A stretch of DNA of 64,000 nucleotides, taken from Salegentibacter salinarum (GTDB taxonomy: Bacteria > Bacteroidota > Bacteroidia > Flavobacteriales > Flavobacteriaceae). Below the pieces are notes generated by a model. That model did no database searches. It worked only from the letters and a program-made list of their open reading frames with translations, and was not told the DNA's origin. The DNA is taken from contig NZ_FUZC01000013.1 in NCBI RefSeq assembly GCF_900168115.1, positions 51,971 through 115,970 of the forward strand, read 5' to 3'. This document shows, in pieces, positions 45,435 through 53,555 of this stretch. Both the position numbers and the translations under genes were made by a program. Numbering within the stretch: the stretch's first letter is position 1; every line of letters starts with the position of its first letter.

Positions 45435-45830
45435 TTATTTCAGCTTATCTAAAATATCCTGGGGGCAACGAATTGGTTTTTTAGTGTTGGAGTCCATAAA
45501 AACCAATGTTGTGTAAGCTTTTGTGATTAAGTCTTCACGTTGGTTAAAAACTAGATATTCAAAAGTAATTTTTACCGCCGGAAGTTCTTTTAATCCCACT
45601 TCAATTTTAAGTTCATCATCAAAAACTGCAGGTTTTAAAAACTTTGTATTCAGCTCATAGACAGGTAACATCACCCCATTTTCTTCCATAGACTTATACG
45701 AAATTCCAAGTGCCGAAAGCCAGTCTAAACGGGCAATTTCAAAGTATTGGGCATAATTACCGTGGTGCACCACACCCATTTGATCGGTTTCCGCATAACG
45801 GACTTTAACATAAGAAACGTGACTTTTCAT
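45435..45830 (-). CDS. YbgC-type acyl-CoA thioesterase (hotdog fold)
   Basis: The 131-residue protein has the catalytic region VRYAETDQMGVVHHGNYAQYFEIARLDWL typical of 4HBT/YbgC thioesterases, with Asp at the acyl-handling position. Such enzymes hydrolyse short- to medium-chain acyl-CoA or acyl-ACP and in Gram-negatives are linked to the Tol-Pal envelope system. The substrate is unknown. It faces dnaA across a 205-bp divergent spacer. Confidence 0.88.
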   Translation of the reverse strand: MKSHVSYVKVRYAETDQMGVVHHGNYAQYFEIARLDWLSALGISYKSMEENGVMLPVYELNTKFLKPAVFDDELKIEVGLKELPAVKITFEYLVFNQREDLITKAYTTLVFMDSNTKKPIRCPQDILDKLK

Positions 45831-46035
45831 ATTGAATTTAACAGGTAAATTGAATGAGGTTTTGTACTTTCATAAGCGGAATTAAGTATGCACATAATTT
45901 TCTTAAAATTCAACCCTAAACCGGTTTTTTTATTACATAATTTGTTCACATATTTGTTCTACCAAAGTTGAGAGACTCCTAAATCTTTTAACTGCTAATA
46001 AACCACTACTAATCTAAAATAATACAACACAAAGC
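45831..46035. other. Divergent spacer upstream of dnaA
   Basis: The spacer is AT-rich and shows one DnaA-box-like 9-mer, TTGTTCACA at 45952-45960 (8 of 9 against TTATNCACA). A cluster of boxes expected for oriC is not present, and no exact -7 element was found, so the dnaA promoter stays unlocated. Confidence 0.3.
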
Positions 46036-47463
46036 ATGTCAAAAACTGCGCAATCAGTTTGGAATAGCTGTCTGGCTTTTATCAAAGATAACATCACTCC
46101 ACAGGCTTATAAAACGTGGTTTGAACCTATACAAGCAGTAAAACTTACAGATTGTGCCCTTAGCATACAGGTGCCATCCAAGTTTTTTTACGAATGGTTA
46201 GAAGAACACTATGTTAAGCTCTTAAAAGTTTCTCTTACCAAAGAATTAGGCGAAAAAGCCAAATTGGTCTATGTGATCAAAATGGAAAATACCTATGGTA
46301 ATAAAATGCCATTTACCGAGAAAATCCCGAGTACGCAGCGCAGTCATATGGCTTCCCAGGAAGTAGATGTGCCCTTAAAAAATAAGAACCCCGAATTAAA
46401 AAACCCTTTTATAATTCCGGGCATCAGAAATGTAAAAATCGAGTCTCAACTTAACCCGAGTTATAATTTTGAAAATTTCCTGGAAGGAGATTCCAACAGG
46501 TTAGCAAGATCAGCGGGATTAGCAGTAGCCAATAAACCGGGAGGGACTTCTTTTAATCCACTGCTAATTTTTGGTGGTGTGGGATTGGGAAAAACGCATT
46601 TAGCACACGCTATTGGGGTGGAAATAAAAGATAAATATCCGGAAAAGACGGTTTTATATATTTCTGCTGAAAAATTTACCCAGCAGTACATTGAGTCGGT
46701 AAAGAAAAATAACCGAAACGATTTTATTCATTTTTACCAGATTATTGATGTTTTAATCGTGGATGATATCCAGTTGCTTTCAGGAAAAGCAGGGACTCAG
46801 GATGTATTTTTCCACATTTTTAATCATTTACACCAAAACGGAAAACAGGTTATACTTACCAGTGATAAAGCACCGGTAGATATGCAGGATATTGAGCAAC
46901 GCCTGCTTTCAAGATTTAAATGGGGACTTTCAGCTGAATTGCAACATCCCGATTTTGAAACTCGAATTTCTATTATTAAAAGCAAACTTTATCGTGACGG
47001 TGTAGAAATGCCGGAAGAAATTGTTGAGTTTTTAGCTAATAATATTAAAACCAATATCAGGGAACTGGAAGGCGCAATTATTTCGCTTATCGCCCACTCT
47101 TCTTTCAATAAAAAAGATATCACTTTAGAACTCGCAAAAAAGATCGTAGACAACTACGTGAAAAATACCAAGCGCGAAGTTTCTATAGATTATATACAAA
47201 AAGTAGTGAGCGATTATTTCCAGATGGATGTGCAAACTTTGCAGTCTAAAACCCGAAAAAGACATATTGTACAGGCGAGACAACTGGCAATGTTTTTTGC
47301 TAAAAAGTTCACCAAAGCTTCTTTGGCAAGTATTGGCTCTCAAATTGGAAAACGCGATCACGCCACGGTTTTACACGCCTGTAAAACGGTAGATAACCTT
47401 GCTACGACCGATAAGCAATTCAAAAAATTTGTTGAAGACCTCAACAAAAAACTTACCATATAA
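46036..47463 (+). CDS. dnaA: Chromosomal replication initiator DnaA
   Basis: The 475-residue protein has an N-terminal domain I (about 1-90), an AAA+ module with Walker A FGGVGLGKTHLAHAIG (about 178-193), Walker B VLIVDDIQ, sensor/arginine region QRLLSRFKWGLS, and the C-terminal HTH domain IV with the DnaA signature IGKRDHATVLHACKTV. It unwinds the origin in its ATP form. A typical oriC cluster is not seen next to it. The downstream phosphatase gene follows after 10 bp and may be cotranscribed. Confidence 0.97.
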   Translation: MSKTAQSVWNSCLAFIKDNITPQAYKTWFEPIQAVKLTDCALSIQVPSKFFYEWLEEHYVKLLKVSLTKELGEKAKLVYVIKMENTYGNKMPFTEKIPSTQRSHMASQEVDVPLKNKNPELKNPFIIPGIRNVKIESQLNPSYNFENFLEGDSNRLARSAGLAVANKPGGTSFNPLLIFGGVGLGKTHLAHAIGVEIKDKYPEKTVLYISAEKFTQQYIESVKKNNRNDFIHFYQIIDVLIVDDIQLLSGKAGTQDVFFHIFNHLHQNGKQVILTSDKAPVDMQDIEQRLLSRFKWGLSAELQHPDFETRISIIKSKLYRDGVEMPEEIVEFLANNIKTNIRELEGAIISLIAHSSFNKKDITLELAKKIVDNYVKNTKREVSIDYIQKVVSDYFQMDVQTLQSKTRKRHIVQARQLAMFFAKKFTKASLASIGSQIGKRDHATVLHACKTVDNLATTDKQFKKFVEDLNKKLTI

Positions 47464-47473
47464 AAGCAATTTT

Positions 47474-47944
47474 ATGAAGACTAAGGTATTGATGGTGTGC
47501 CTCGGCAATATTTGCAGATCACCGCTTGCCGAGGAAATTTTGAAATCTAAGGTGGACCAATCTAAGGTTTTTGTAGATTCGGCCGGGACCGGCGATTATC
47601 ATATAGACGATGCGCCCGATCCCCGCTCTGTGGCAATTGCGAAAAAGAACAACCTGGATATCACCTACCAACGTGGAAGACAATTTCAGACAGAAGATTT
47701 TGATAAATTTGATCACATTTACGTGATGGATAATTCCAATTTTCAGGATGTAATGGCCCTGGCGAGAAATGATGAAGACCGGGCGAAAGTTCATTTAATT
47801 CTTAATGAAATATTCCCTTCTGAAAATGTAGATGTTCCAGATCCTTATTTTGGGGGCGATCACGGGTTTGAAAATGTGTACCAGATGCTTGATGAAGCCT
47901 GCGAAAAGATAGCTGCACAACTTAAAGAAGAAAACAAAGCTTAA
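47474..47944 (+). CDS. Low-molecular-weight protein tyrosine phosphatase
   Basis: The 156-residue protein begins MKTKVLMVCLGNICRSPLAEE with the C-x5-R loop (Cys9-Arg15), and carries the general acid in VDVPDPYFGG. It dephosphorylates phosphotyrosine or related groups; in other bacteria such enzymes pair with tyrosine kinases for polysaccharide export, though no kinase is visible here. The start at 47474 is preferred since the upstream frame lacks family likeness. Its stop overlaps the methyltransferase start (TAATG). Confidence 0.9.
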   Translation: MKTKVLMVCLGNICRSPLAEEILKSKVDQSKVFVDSAGTGDYHIDDAPDPRSVAIAKKNNLDITYQRGRQFQTEDFDKFDHIYVMDNSNFQDVMALARNDEDRAKVHLILNEIFPSENVDVPDPYFGGDHGFENVYQMLDEACEKIAAQLKEENKA

Positions 47945-48669
47945 TGCCAGACTTCCAGTATTCCGGAAAACTTTACCTGATTCCCACAACTATGGGAGCG
48001 GCAAACCCAATGCAGGTTTTACCACAACAGGTGAAGGAAATTATGGAAAGCCTGGATATTTTTATTGCTGAAAATGAAAAAACCGCCAGAAGACATATAA
48101 AACAACTGGTGCCAGAGAAGCAACAATCTACTCTGAAATTTTTTCATCTAAATAAGTTCACTGAAGCCTCAGAAATTCCTTCGTTTTTAAATGAATGTAA
48201 AGAAGGAAAAAACATAGGTTTACTCAGTGAAGCCGGTTGTCCCGGTGTAGCAGATCCGGGTGCTGAAATTGTGAAAATCGCCCACAACGAAGGCATACAG
48301 GTAATTCCCTTAGTGGGGCCTTCCTCCATTCTACTGGCTATGATGGGCAGCGGAATGAACGGGCAGCGTTTTACTTTTAACGGGTATTTACCCATAGATA
48401 AAAAAGAGCGCAAAAAAGAAATTAAAGATTTAGAACGATTTTCTTTTGAAAAGCAGGAAGCGCAAATTTTTATTGAAACCCCTTACCGAAACAATAAGTT
48501 GCTTGAAGATCTGTTTCAACTCTTAAATCCCACGACCAGGCTGTGCGTGGCTTGTGATCTTACCCTTCCTACGGAATACATTATGACCAAACCGGTTTCA
48601 GAATGGAAGAAAACAAAAACAGACCTCCATAAGAGGCCTGCTATTTTTATCTTTCAGAGAGAAATTTAA
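47944..48669 (+). CDS. RsmI-like SAM methyltransferase (tetrapyrrole-methylase fold)
   Basis: The 241-residue protein has the tetrapyrrole methylase fold with GKLYLIPTTMGAANPMQVLPQQ at the start, FIAENEKTARRHIKQ, LLSEAGCPGVADPGAEIV and LVGPSSILLAMMGSGMNGQRFTF. This is the RsmI-like subfamily that modifies ribosomal RNA or is of unknown substrate in Bacteroidetes; RsmI proper methylates 16S C1402. The start overlaps the phosphatase stop, so they are coupled. It overlaps the convergent lysozyme-like gene by 4 bp. Confidence 0.85.
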   Translation: MPDFQYSGKLYLIPTTMGAANPMQVLPQQVKEIMESLDIFIAENEKTARRHIKQLVPEKQQSTLKFFHLNKFTEASEIPSFLNECKEGKNIGLLSEAGCPGVADPGAEIVKIAHNEGIQVIPLVGPSSILLAMMGSGMNGQRFTFNGYLPIDKKERKKEIKDLERFSFEKQEAQIFIETPYRNNKLLEDLFQLLNPTTRLCVACDLTLPTEYIMTKPVSEWKKTKTDLHKRPAIFIFQREI

Positions 48670-49337
48670 GCCCTAAAAGCTTTGATATTCACTCTCGGGT
48701 TCTTCTCCGGTTCTACAAATGAAGTATCATAACCTCCGAACTTTTTCAAATAATTCCTGATTGAAGTTCCAAAAGCATCACTAAAAGACTGGGCGCCCCA
48801 GCTTCTAAGATATTTTTTTACACTTCCCGGTCCCGCAAGATGAGCAGCAGCAAGAATACCAGATTCGGTTACTTCTACCCCGTTAATTACTTTACCTTCA
48901 AAACGGGCAATATCACGAATTAAGATCCATTTGTTTCTGGAAGCATTGGTATAAAATGCCGCTTCCTGGAGTTGGGGTGAGTTAAGGAATTCTGCACTAT
49001 TGTAAATGCCGAGTAATTCAAGGGTTCCAATACCAAACTGGTATTTCCCCATATAACCAAACTCATTAATTGTTTGATAATTTCCGCGAGATTCTTTAAA
49101 ACCTACCGCTTCTTTAAAACCTACATAGGACTTTCCCAGTTCAGGTAACGCCCTTTCAAGGCTTTGATCTTTTACTAACTCGCTTTCCTCTACAAGGGCT
49201 ACAGTATAGTTTAGATCTAAATTGGAAGTTGAATAACCTTCAATTTCCAAATTTGCTGCTTCTCTAGTTGAAAAACTGAAAAACATACAGCCTGCAAGAA
49301 CAGGCAAGATTGAAAATTTTGCAATTTTCCTTCTCAT
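48666..49337 (-). CDS. Lysozyme/transglycosylase-like secreted protein
   Basis: The 223-residue protein has an N-terminal signal region (about 1-22) and a domain (about 75-200) resembling lytic transglycosylases: GFKESRGNYQTIN (with the catalytic-type Glu), YMGKYQFGIGTL, GILAAAHLAGPG and a closing YLKKFGGYDTSF. Such proteins cut peptidoglycan at turnover or in secretion passage. The assignment rests on the E-S-R-G and G-Y-x-F-G pattern. It is monocistronic with a good -7 element upstream. Confidence 0.8.
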   Translation of the reverse strand: MRRKIAKFSILPVLAGCMFFSFSTREAANLEIEGYSTSNLDLNYTVALVEESELVKDQSLERALPELGKSYVGFKEAVGFKESRGNYQTINEFGYMGKYQFGIGTLELLGIYNSAEFLNSPQLQEAAFYTNASRNKWILIRDIARFEGKVINGVEVTESGILAAAHLAGPGSVKKYLRSWGAQSFSDAFGTSIRNYLKKFGGYDTSFVEPEKNPRVNIKAFRA

Positions 49338-49409
49338 TACATTTTGTTTCTGAAAGGTTAACGGTTTGGGCTAAAAACTTAAGCTTACGCCCCTTTCAAT
49401 TTTGCCGTG

Positions 49410-49417
49410 CAAATGTA
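49410..49417 (-). promoter_or_regulatory. -7 element (TACATTTG) of the lysozyme-like gene
   Basis: The minus strand reads TACATTTG, an exact TAnnTTTG match, 72 nt before the ATG. A TTG lies about 25 nt further upstream, a little too far. Confidence 0.45.
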
Positions 49418-49549
49418 CAACAAATTTTAAAAATCTGAAGCACAACCTGTTAAGTAAATTGTAAAGTTAAGTAAAGGCTTAACATCGCTCTAAGAAAGCG
49501 TAGGTAAAGGCGTTAGAGCTTTCTTAATAATTTTGAGCTAAAATTATTT

Positions 49550-50593
49550 TTATCTTTTTACACCTTGATTGTTGATCCAACGCACATATTCCTGCTTATT
49601 TCGATTATGCTGGGCTAAATTCTTCGCGAATTTATGGTACCCAAAGTTCTCTACATCGGCTACAAAATAGAAGTATTCGTGATCTTCATAATTAAGTACC
49701 GCATTTATTGCAGAAATATCGGGCATAAAAATTGGCCCCGGAGGTAATTCTTTATATATATAAGTATTATAAGGAGAATCTAATTCCAGATCTTTGTAAA
49801 GCACCCTTTTTATAATGGTATCCCATTTTTGAGTTTTATTTTTCAATGCGTAGATGACTGTAGGATCGGCATCTAATTTCCAGCCGTTTTTATAACGGTT
49901 CATATAAACCCCGGCTACTTTAGGGCGCTCGTCTACCTTAGCGGTTTCTTTATGAACTATGGAAGCTAATGTTGAAACTTCTTTAGGATTCAGGCCAATT
50001 TCTTCGGCTTTTTGCTTTTTTTCTTCGGTCCAAAAGCGATCGTATTCACGCTTCATTCGATCTCTAAATTCTTCAGCTGAAGTATTCCAGTAAAATTCAT
50101 ATTGATTAGGAATATACATAGCTAAAGCTTCGGCTTCAGTGAAATCATTTTCAGCTAAAAATTCTTTATCTTTAAAAGCTTCAATTAAAGTTGTACTGTC
50201 GGCTTCTATTTGCTGGGCAATCCTTCCCGCAAGATTTTCCAGACGTTCCTGGTTATTGAAAGTCAATTTAACCGGTACATTTCCACTTCGTAAAGCATTT
50301 ACCAGGTCATTATTGTTCATTCCCGGTTTTATAGCATATCTCCCGGCTCTAATATTGGAAGCATAACCTTTTTTTCGGGCAACAAGATCAAAAGACTCCA
50401 TATCTTCAACATAAGGCTGAAGGCTATCTATTACGATTTGATAATTTGCACCCGTAGGTACGTAAACCAACTTCTCTTCTCCTGAAAAACTAGTGTTTCC
50501 CGAAAAAATACTGGTATAAATATAATAGCTAAAAACAGAAAGGCCTATTAGCCCAAGAATGGCAATAGCCAGTAGAATTTTTTTGATGTACAT
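49550..50593 (-). CDS. mltG: Endolytic transglycosylase MltG
   Basis: The 347-residue protein has an N-terminal transmembrane helix (about 5-27), a LysM-like segment (EKLVYVPTGANYQIVIDSLQPYVED) and the YceG/MltG catalytic domain with Glu in LASIVHKETAKVDERPKVAGVYMNR (about 217) and GWKLDADPTVIYAL. It cuts nascent glycan strands and sets their length, acting with penicillin-binding proteins. Its start overlaps the stop of the GNAT gene by one base, and dapF precedes that gene, so all three form one operon. Confidence 0.95.
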   Translation of the reverse strand: MYIKKILLAIAILGLIGLSVFSYYIYTSIFSGNTSFSGEEKLVYVPTGANYQIVIDSLQPYVEDMESFDLVARKKGYASNIRAGRYAIKPGMNNNDLVNALRSGNVPVKLTFNNQERLENLAGRIAQQIEADSTTLIEAFKDKEFLAENDFTEAEALAMYIPNQYEFYWNTSAEEFRDRMKREYDRFWTEEKKQKAEEIGLNPKEVSTLASIVHKETAKVDERPKVAGVYMNRYKNGWKLDADPTVIYALKNKTQKWDTIIKRVLYKDLELDSPYNTYIYKELPPGPIFMPDISAINAVLNYEDHEYFYFVADVENFGYHKFAKNLAQHNRNKQEYVRWINNQGVKR

Positions 50594-51117
50594 TATTTTT
50601 TTATCAATTGATAGAGAATTTCGTCTTTAAATCCGTCTTCAGAATGGGTCCATTCTTTCTTTACACCTACTCGTTGGAAGCCCAGGTTTTCAAAAAGTTT
50701 TACGCTGTTCTCATTTCCTTCGGTAATATTTGCATAAACCTGGTGCATGGCAAGATGTGTAAAACAGTAATTACAAAGCAATTTTAGGGCTTCCGCACCA
50801 TAACCTTTTCCGCGTTCAGAAGGATCAGCAATTAATATTCCCAGGGCTGCTCTCTGGTCTTTTGGCTCGAAGTCAAAAACGTCTATTAGGCCAACTTCAT
50901 TATCCTGAAAATCACAAATTACCAAACGTAATTGTTTAATATCATAAATATCACGATGGGCGTTTTCCAGGTATTGTTTAATAAGAAAACGGGAATAAGG
51001 AGTTTGGGTTGCGCTTACTTCCCAAAAGTCTTCGGTATTCTCCACGGTATGGACAAAATCGAGATCTTCGGGCTCTAAAGCACGTAAGTAAACCTTATTC
51101 CCTCTTAAGCTTGACAT
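50593..51117 (-). CDS. GNAT N-acetyltransferase (RimJ/RimL type)
   Basis: The 174-residue protein has the RimJ/RimL-type start LRALEPEDLDFVHTVENTE and the acetyl-CoA loop DPSERGKGYGAEALKLLCNYC. Such enzymes acetylate protein N-termini, amines or peptides. Substrate unknown. It overlaps both the dapF 3' region (13 bp) and mltG, so it lies in a cell-wall operon. Confidence 0.88.
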   Translation of the reverse strand: MSSLRGNKVYLRALEPEDLDFVHTVENTEDFWEVSATQTPYSRFLIKQYLENAHRDIYDIKQLRLVICDFQDNEVGLIDVFDFEPKDQRAALGILIADPSERGKGYGAEALKLLCNYCFTHLAMHQVYANITEGNENSVKLFENLGFQRVGVKKEWTHSEDGFKDEILYQLIKK

Positions 51118-51899
51118 ACTATTTCTCCTTTAAAAACCTGGATTGCAGGGCCTGTTAACCAAACATTGGTATAAGTCTCGTTTTCCTTATTAAAGCTAAC
51201 CGATAATTCACCTCCCGGAACAATTAGTTTTACAGTATTTGTATTTGCTTTCCCTGAAGCGTGGGCAGCTAAAGCAACTGCAGTAACCCCCGTTCCGCAC
51301 GAAAGCGTTTCGTCTTCCACACCCCTTTCGTAAGTTCTAACCAAAAAGGTATTATCTTCCTGCATATCTACAAAGTTCACATTAGTACCGCCATTAGCTG
51401 CATATTCATCTGAATATCTAATCACAGCGCCTTCTTTTTTCACATCAAGATCGGGGACATTTTTAGTGAAAATTACGTGATGCGGAGAGCCGGTATCAAG
51501 AAAAGCACTGTTCCCCAGTTGTTTTATATCTGCAACGTTCTGCATTTGTAAACTAACCTGGTGGTTGGTAATCGTCGCTTTATGTGGACCATCTATTGCC
51601 GTAAAAGTGGCTTCATTTTCTATAATTCCAAGGAATTTTGCAAAAGCTACCAGGCAACGCCCGCCATTACCGCACATACTGCTTTCATTACCATCGGCAT
51701 TAAAATATACCATTTTAAAATCGTCACCATCAACGTCAGGTTTTTCCAAAAGTATAAGTCCGTCACCGCCAATGCCAAATTTACGGTCACAAAGCTTTTT
51801 AATTATTCTGGTATTGTTTTTGGATAGTAGTTGTTGACGGTTGTCAATCATCACAAAATCGTTTCCGGTACCCTGATATTTATAAAATGGAATTTTCAT
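51105..51899 (-). CDS. dapF: Diaminopimelate epimerase
   Basis: The 264-residue PLP-independent epimerase converts LL- to meso-diaminopimelate for lysine and peptidoglycan. Its two catalytic cysteines are in ESSMCGNGGRC (about 73) and ETLSCGTGVTA (about 203), with YQGTGNDFVMID near the start. It leads the operon dapF-GNAT-mltG, and dapA lies at 33.2 kb. A -7 element lies 20 nt before the start. Confidence 0.95.
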   Translation of the reverse strand: MKIPFYKYQGTGNDFVMIDNRQQLLSKNNTRIIKKLCDRKFGIGGDGLILLEKPDVDGDDFKMVYFNADGNESSMCGNGGRCLVAFAKFLGIIENEATFTAIDGPHKATITNHQVSLQMQNVADIKQLGNSAFLDTGSPHHVIFTKNVPDLDVKKEGAVIRYSDEYAANGGTNVNFVDMQEDNTFLVRTYERGVEDETLSCGTGVTAVALAAHASGKANTNTVKLIVPGGELSVSFNKENETYTNVWLTGPAIQVFKGEIVCQA

Positions 51900-51919
51900 T
51901 AGGTGAATTTTAAGGGCTA

Positions 51920-51927
51920 CAAAGATA
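51920..51927 (-). promoter_or_regulatory. -7 element (TATCTTTG) of the dapF operon
   Basis: The minus strand reads TATCTTTG, exact consensus, ending 20 nt before the dapF ATG. A TTG at -33 is absent, so the -7 box carries the call. Confidence 0.5.
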
Positions 51928-52028
51928 CTATAAATAACACGATTTTGTGGCGTGTTAAAGGTCCGTTAAAGTTAAAAACTCAAAATACTAATATTATAAT
52001 TTTAAAGTTGAATTTTATAAAAACATCA

Positions 52029-53432
52029 ATGAAAATGAAAAATTTATCTAAACTACTTCTCGTTTCAATTCTGGGAGGCGCGCTGACTTTAGGGAGCTAT
52101 AAAATGTTCTTTGAAGAAGAAACTCCGGCAGGTTTACCCCCGGTTTCTAACACCAGTACTGAATTAATCCCGGCAAATTATTCGGGAAATATCTACGGCA
52201 CGAATGCCGATTTTACTGAAGCGGCCGAAAATACCGTTAATGGCGTTGTACACGTAAAAAACGTGGCCGTTTTTAAAGGTCCGCGTTCTATGAGAGATCT
52301 AATTCAGGGAAATCATGGTGGCGGAAAAGCACTACAGGGTGCCGGTTCGGGAGTTATTATATCTCCGGATGGCTATATTGTAACCAACAACCACGTAATT
52401 AGAGAAGCAAACGAGGTGGAAGTTACCTTAAACAATAACAAAACATACACCGCAGAGATTGTTGGTGCCGATGAAACTTCAGATATCGCTTTATTAAAAA
52501 TTGATGCCGAAGGTTTAGATTATATTCCTTTTGGCGATTCTAACAATGTGAAACTCGGCGAATGGGTACTTGCGGTTGGAAATCCTTTTAACCTTAAATC
52601 TACGGTAACCGCGGGAATTATTAGTGCAACCGCCAGAGATTTAAACACCTACGATGCTACTCCGCAATCGTTTATACAAACAGATGCGGCAATCAACCCT
52701 GGTAATAGTGGGGGGGCCCTGGTAAATATTAATGGTGAACTGGTTGGTATTAATACTGCAATTACTTCCCAAACCGGAAGTTATATAGGTTACGCCTTCG
52801 CCGTACCATCTAATAATACCCGGAAGATCGTAGAAGATATTATGGAGTATGGTGATGTGCAAAAAGGTATTTTAGGAATTAAAGGTGGTAGCATTAACCC
52901 CAGGGCGGTAGAAGAATTTGGCCTCGAAACTACCCAGGGCGTTATGGTTGCTGAAGTAACCGAAGGAAGCGGCGCTGAAAAAGCCGGACTTAAACAAGGC
53001 GATATAATTAGAAAGTTAGATAATGTAGATATCAATAAATTCTCTGACCTAACGGGTTATATTAATTCCAAGCGTCCAAATGATGAAATTGAAGTGATAT
53101 TTCTGAGGGATGGAGAGGAACGAGAAGCTAAAGTAACGCTAACCAAATTTGAAACTTATACCATAGAACCTATAAAGATTGAAGTTTCTAATGCAAGCAA
53201 GGAAGAATTACAGGCATTGAATGTTGAAAACGGGGTGAAAATTTACCGAACCCTTTCACCCAGGCTACCTGCACAAGAATTGGTAGGAACTATTATTACC
53301 GCCATAGATAATAAGAACGTATCAAGCGTAAGTGATGTGGAACGAATCTTTAGAAATAAAAATCTTGCCGAAGATATTGTGATTACCATAGTTGATAGAA
53401 ATGGCGAAAAGCAGCGAATGGTTTGGCGCTAG
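52029..53432 (+). CDS. HtrA/DegP-type periplasmic serine protease
   Basis: The 467-residue protein starts at MKMKNLSKLLLVSILGG with an export helix; the upstream extension lacks family likeness and the inner ATG is preferred. The trypsin-like domain shows His in VTNNHVIREA, Asp in TSDIALLKI and Ser in NPGNSGGALVN. Two PDZ domains follow (about 285-375 and 385-465). Such proteases or chaperones clear misfolded envelope proteins. It lies divergent from dapF and ends in a good terminator. Confidence 0.93.
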   Translation: MKMKNLSKLLLVSILGGALTLGSYKMFFEEETPAGLPPVSNTSTELIPANYSGNIYGTNADFTEAAENTVNGVVHVKNVAVFKGPRSMRDLIQGNHGGGKALQGAGSGVIISPDGYIVTNNHVIREANEVEVTLNNNKTYTAEIVGADETSDIALLKIDAEGLDYIPFGDSNNVKLGEWVLAVGNPFNLKSTVTAGIISATARDLNTYDATPQSFIQTDAAINPGNSGGALVNINGELVGINTAITSQTGSYIGYAFAVPSNNTRKIVEDIMEYGDVQKGILGIKGGSINPRAVEEFGLETTQGVMVAEVTEGSGAEKAGLKQGDIIRKLDNVDINKFSDLTGYINSKRPNDEIEVIFLRDGEEREAKVTLTKFETYTIEPIKIEVSNASKEELQALNVENGVKIYRTLSPRLPAQELVGTIITAIDNKNVSSVSDVERIFRNKNLAEDIVITIVDRNGEKQRMVWR

Positions 53433-53453
53433 AAAGCAAAGAATAATATTTAC

Positions 53454-53482
53454 AAACTCCCTTGTAGTAAGGGAGTTTTTTT
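53454..53482 (+). terminator. Rho-independent terminator after the HtrA gene
   Basis: AAACTCCCTT (53454-53463) pairs with AAGGGAGTTT (53469-53478), loop of five, followed by TTTT. Confidence 0.85.
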
Positions 53483-53518
53483 ATACAAAAAATTCTTTAC
53501 GAAAACGTTTGAAATATA

Positions 53519-53526
53519 TACTTTTG
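53519..53526 (+). promoter_or_regulatory. -7 element (TACTTTTG) of the GapDH gene
   Basis: Exact TACTTTTG, 29 nt upstream of the ATG, beginning 37 nt after the end of the preceding terminator. The -33 position reads TTTAC, so the upstream half is weak. Confidence 0.55.
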
Positions 53527-53555
53527 CGACATTATTAAAACAACACAAACCACAC

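Noticed and set aside
45831..46035. oriC next to dnaA
   Set aside because: Only one 8-of-9 DnaA-box match was found, without an AT-rich unwinding cluster of repeats.
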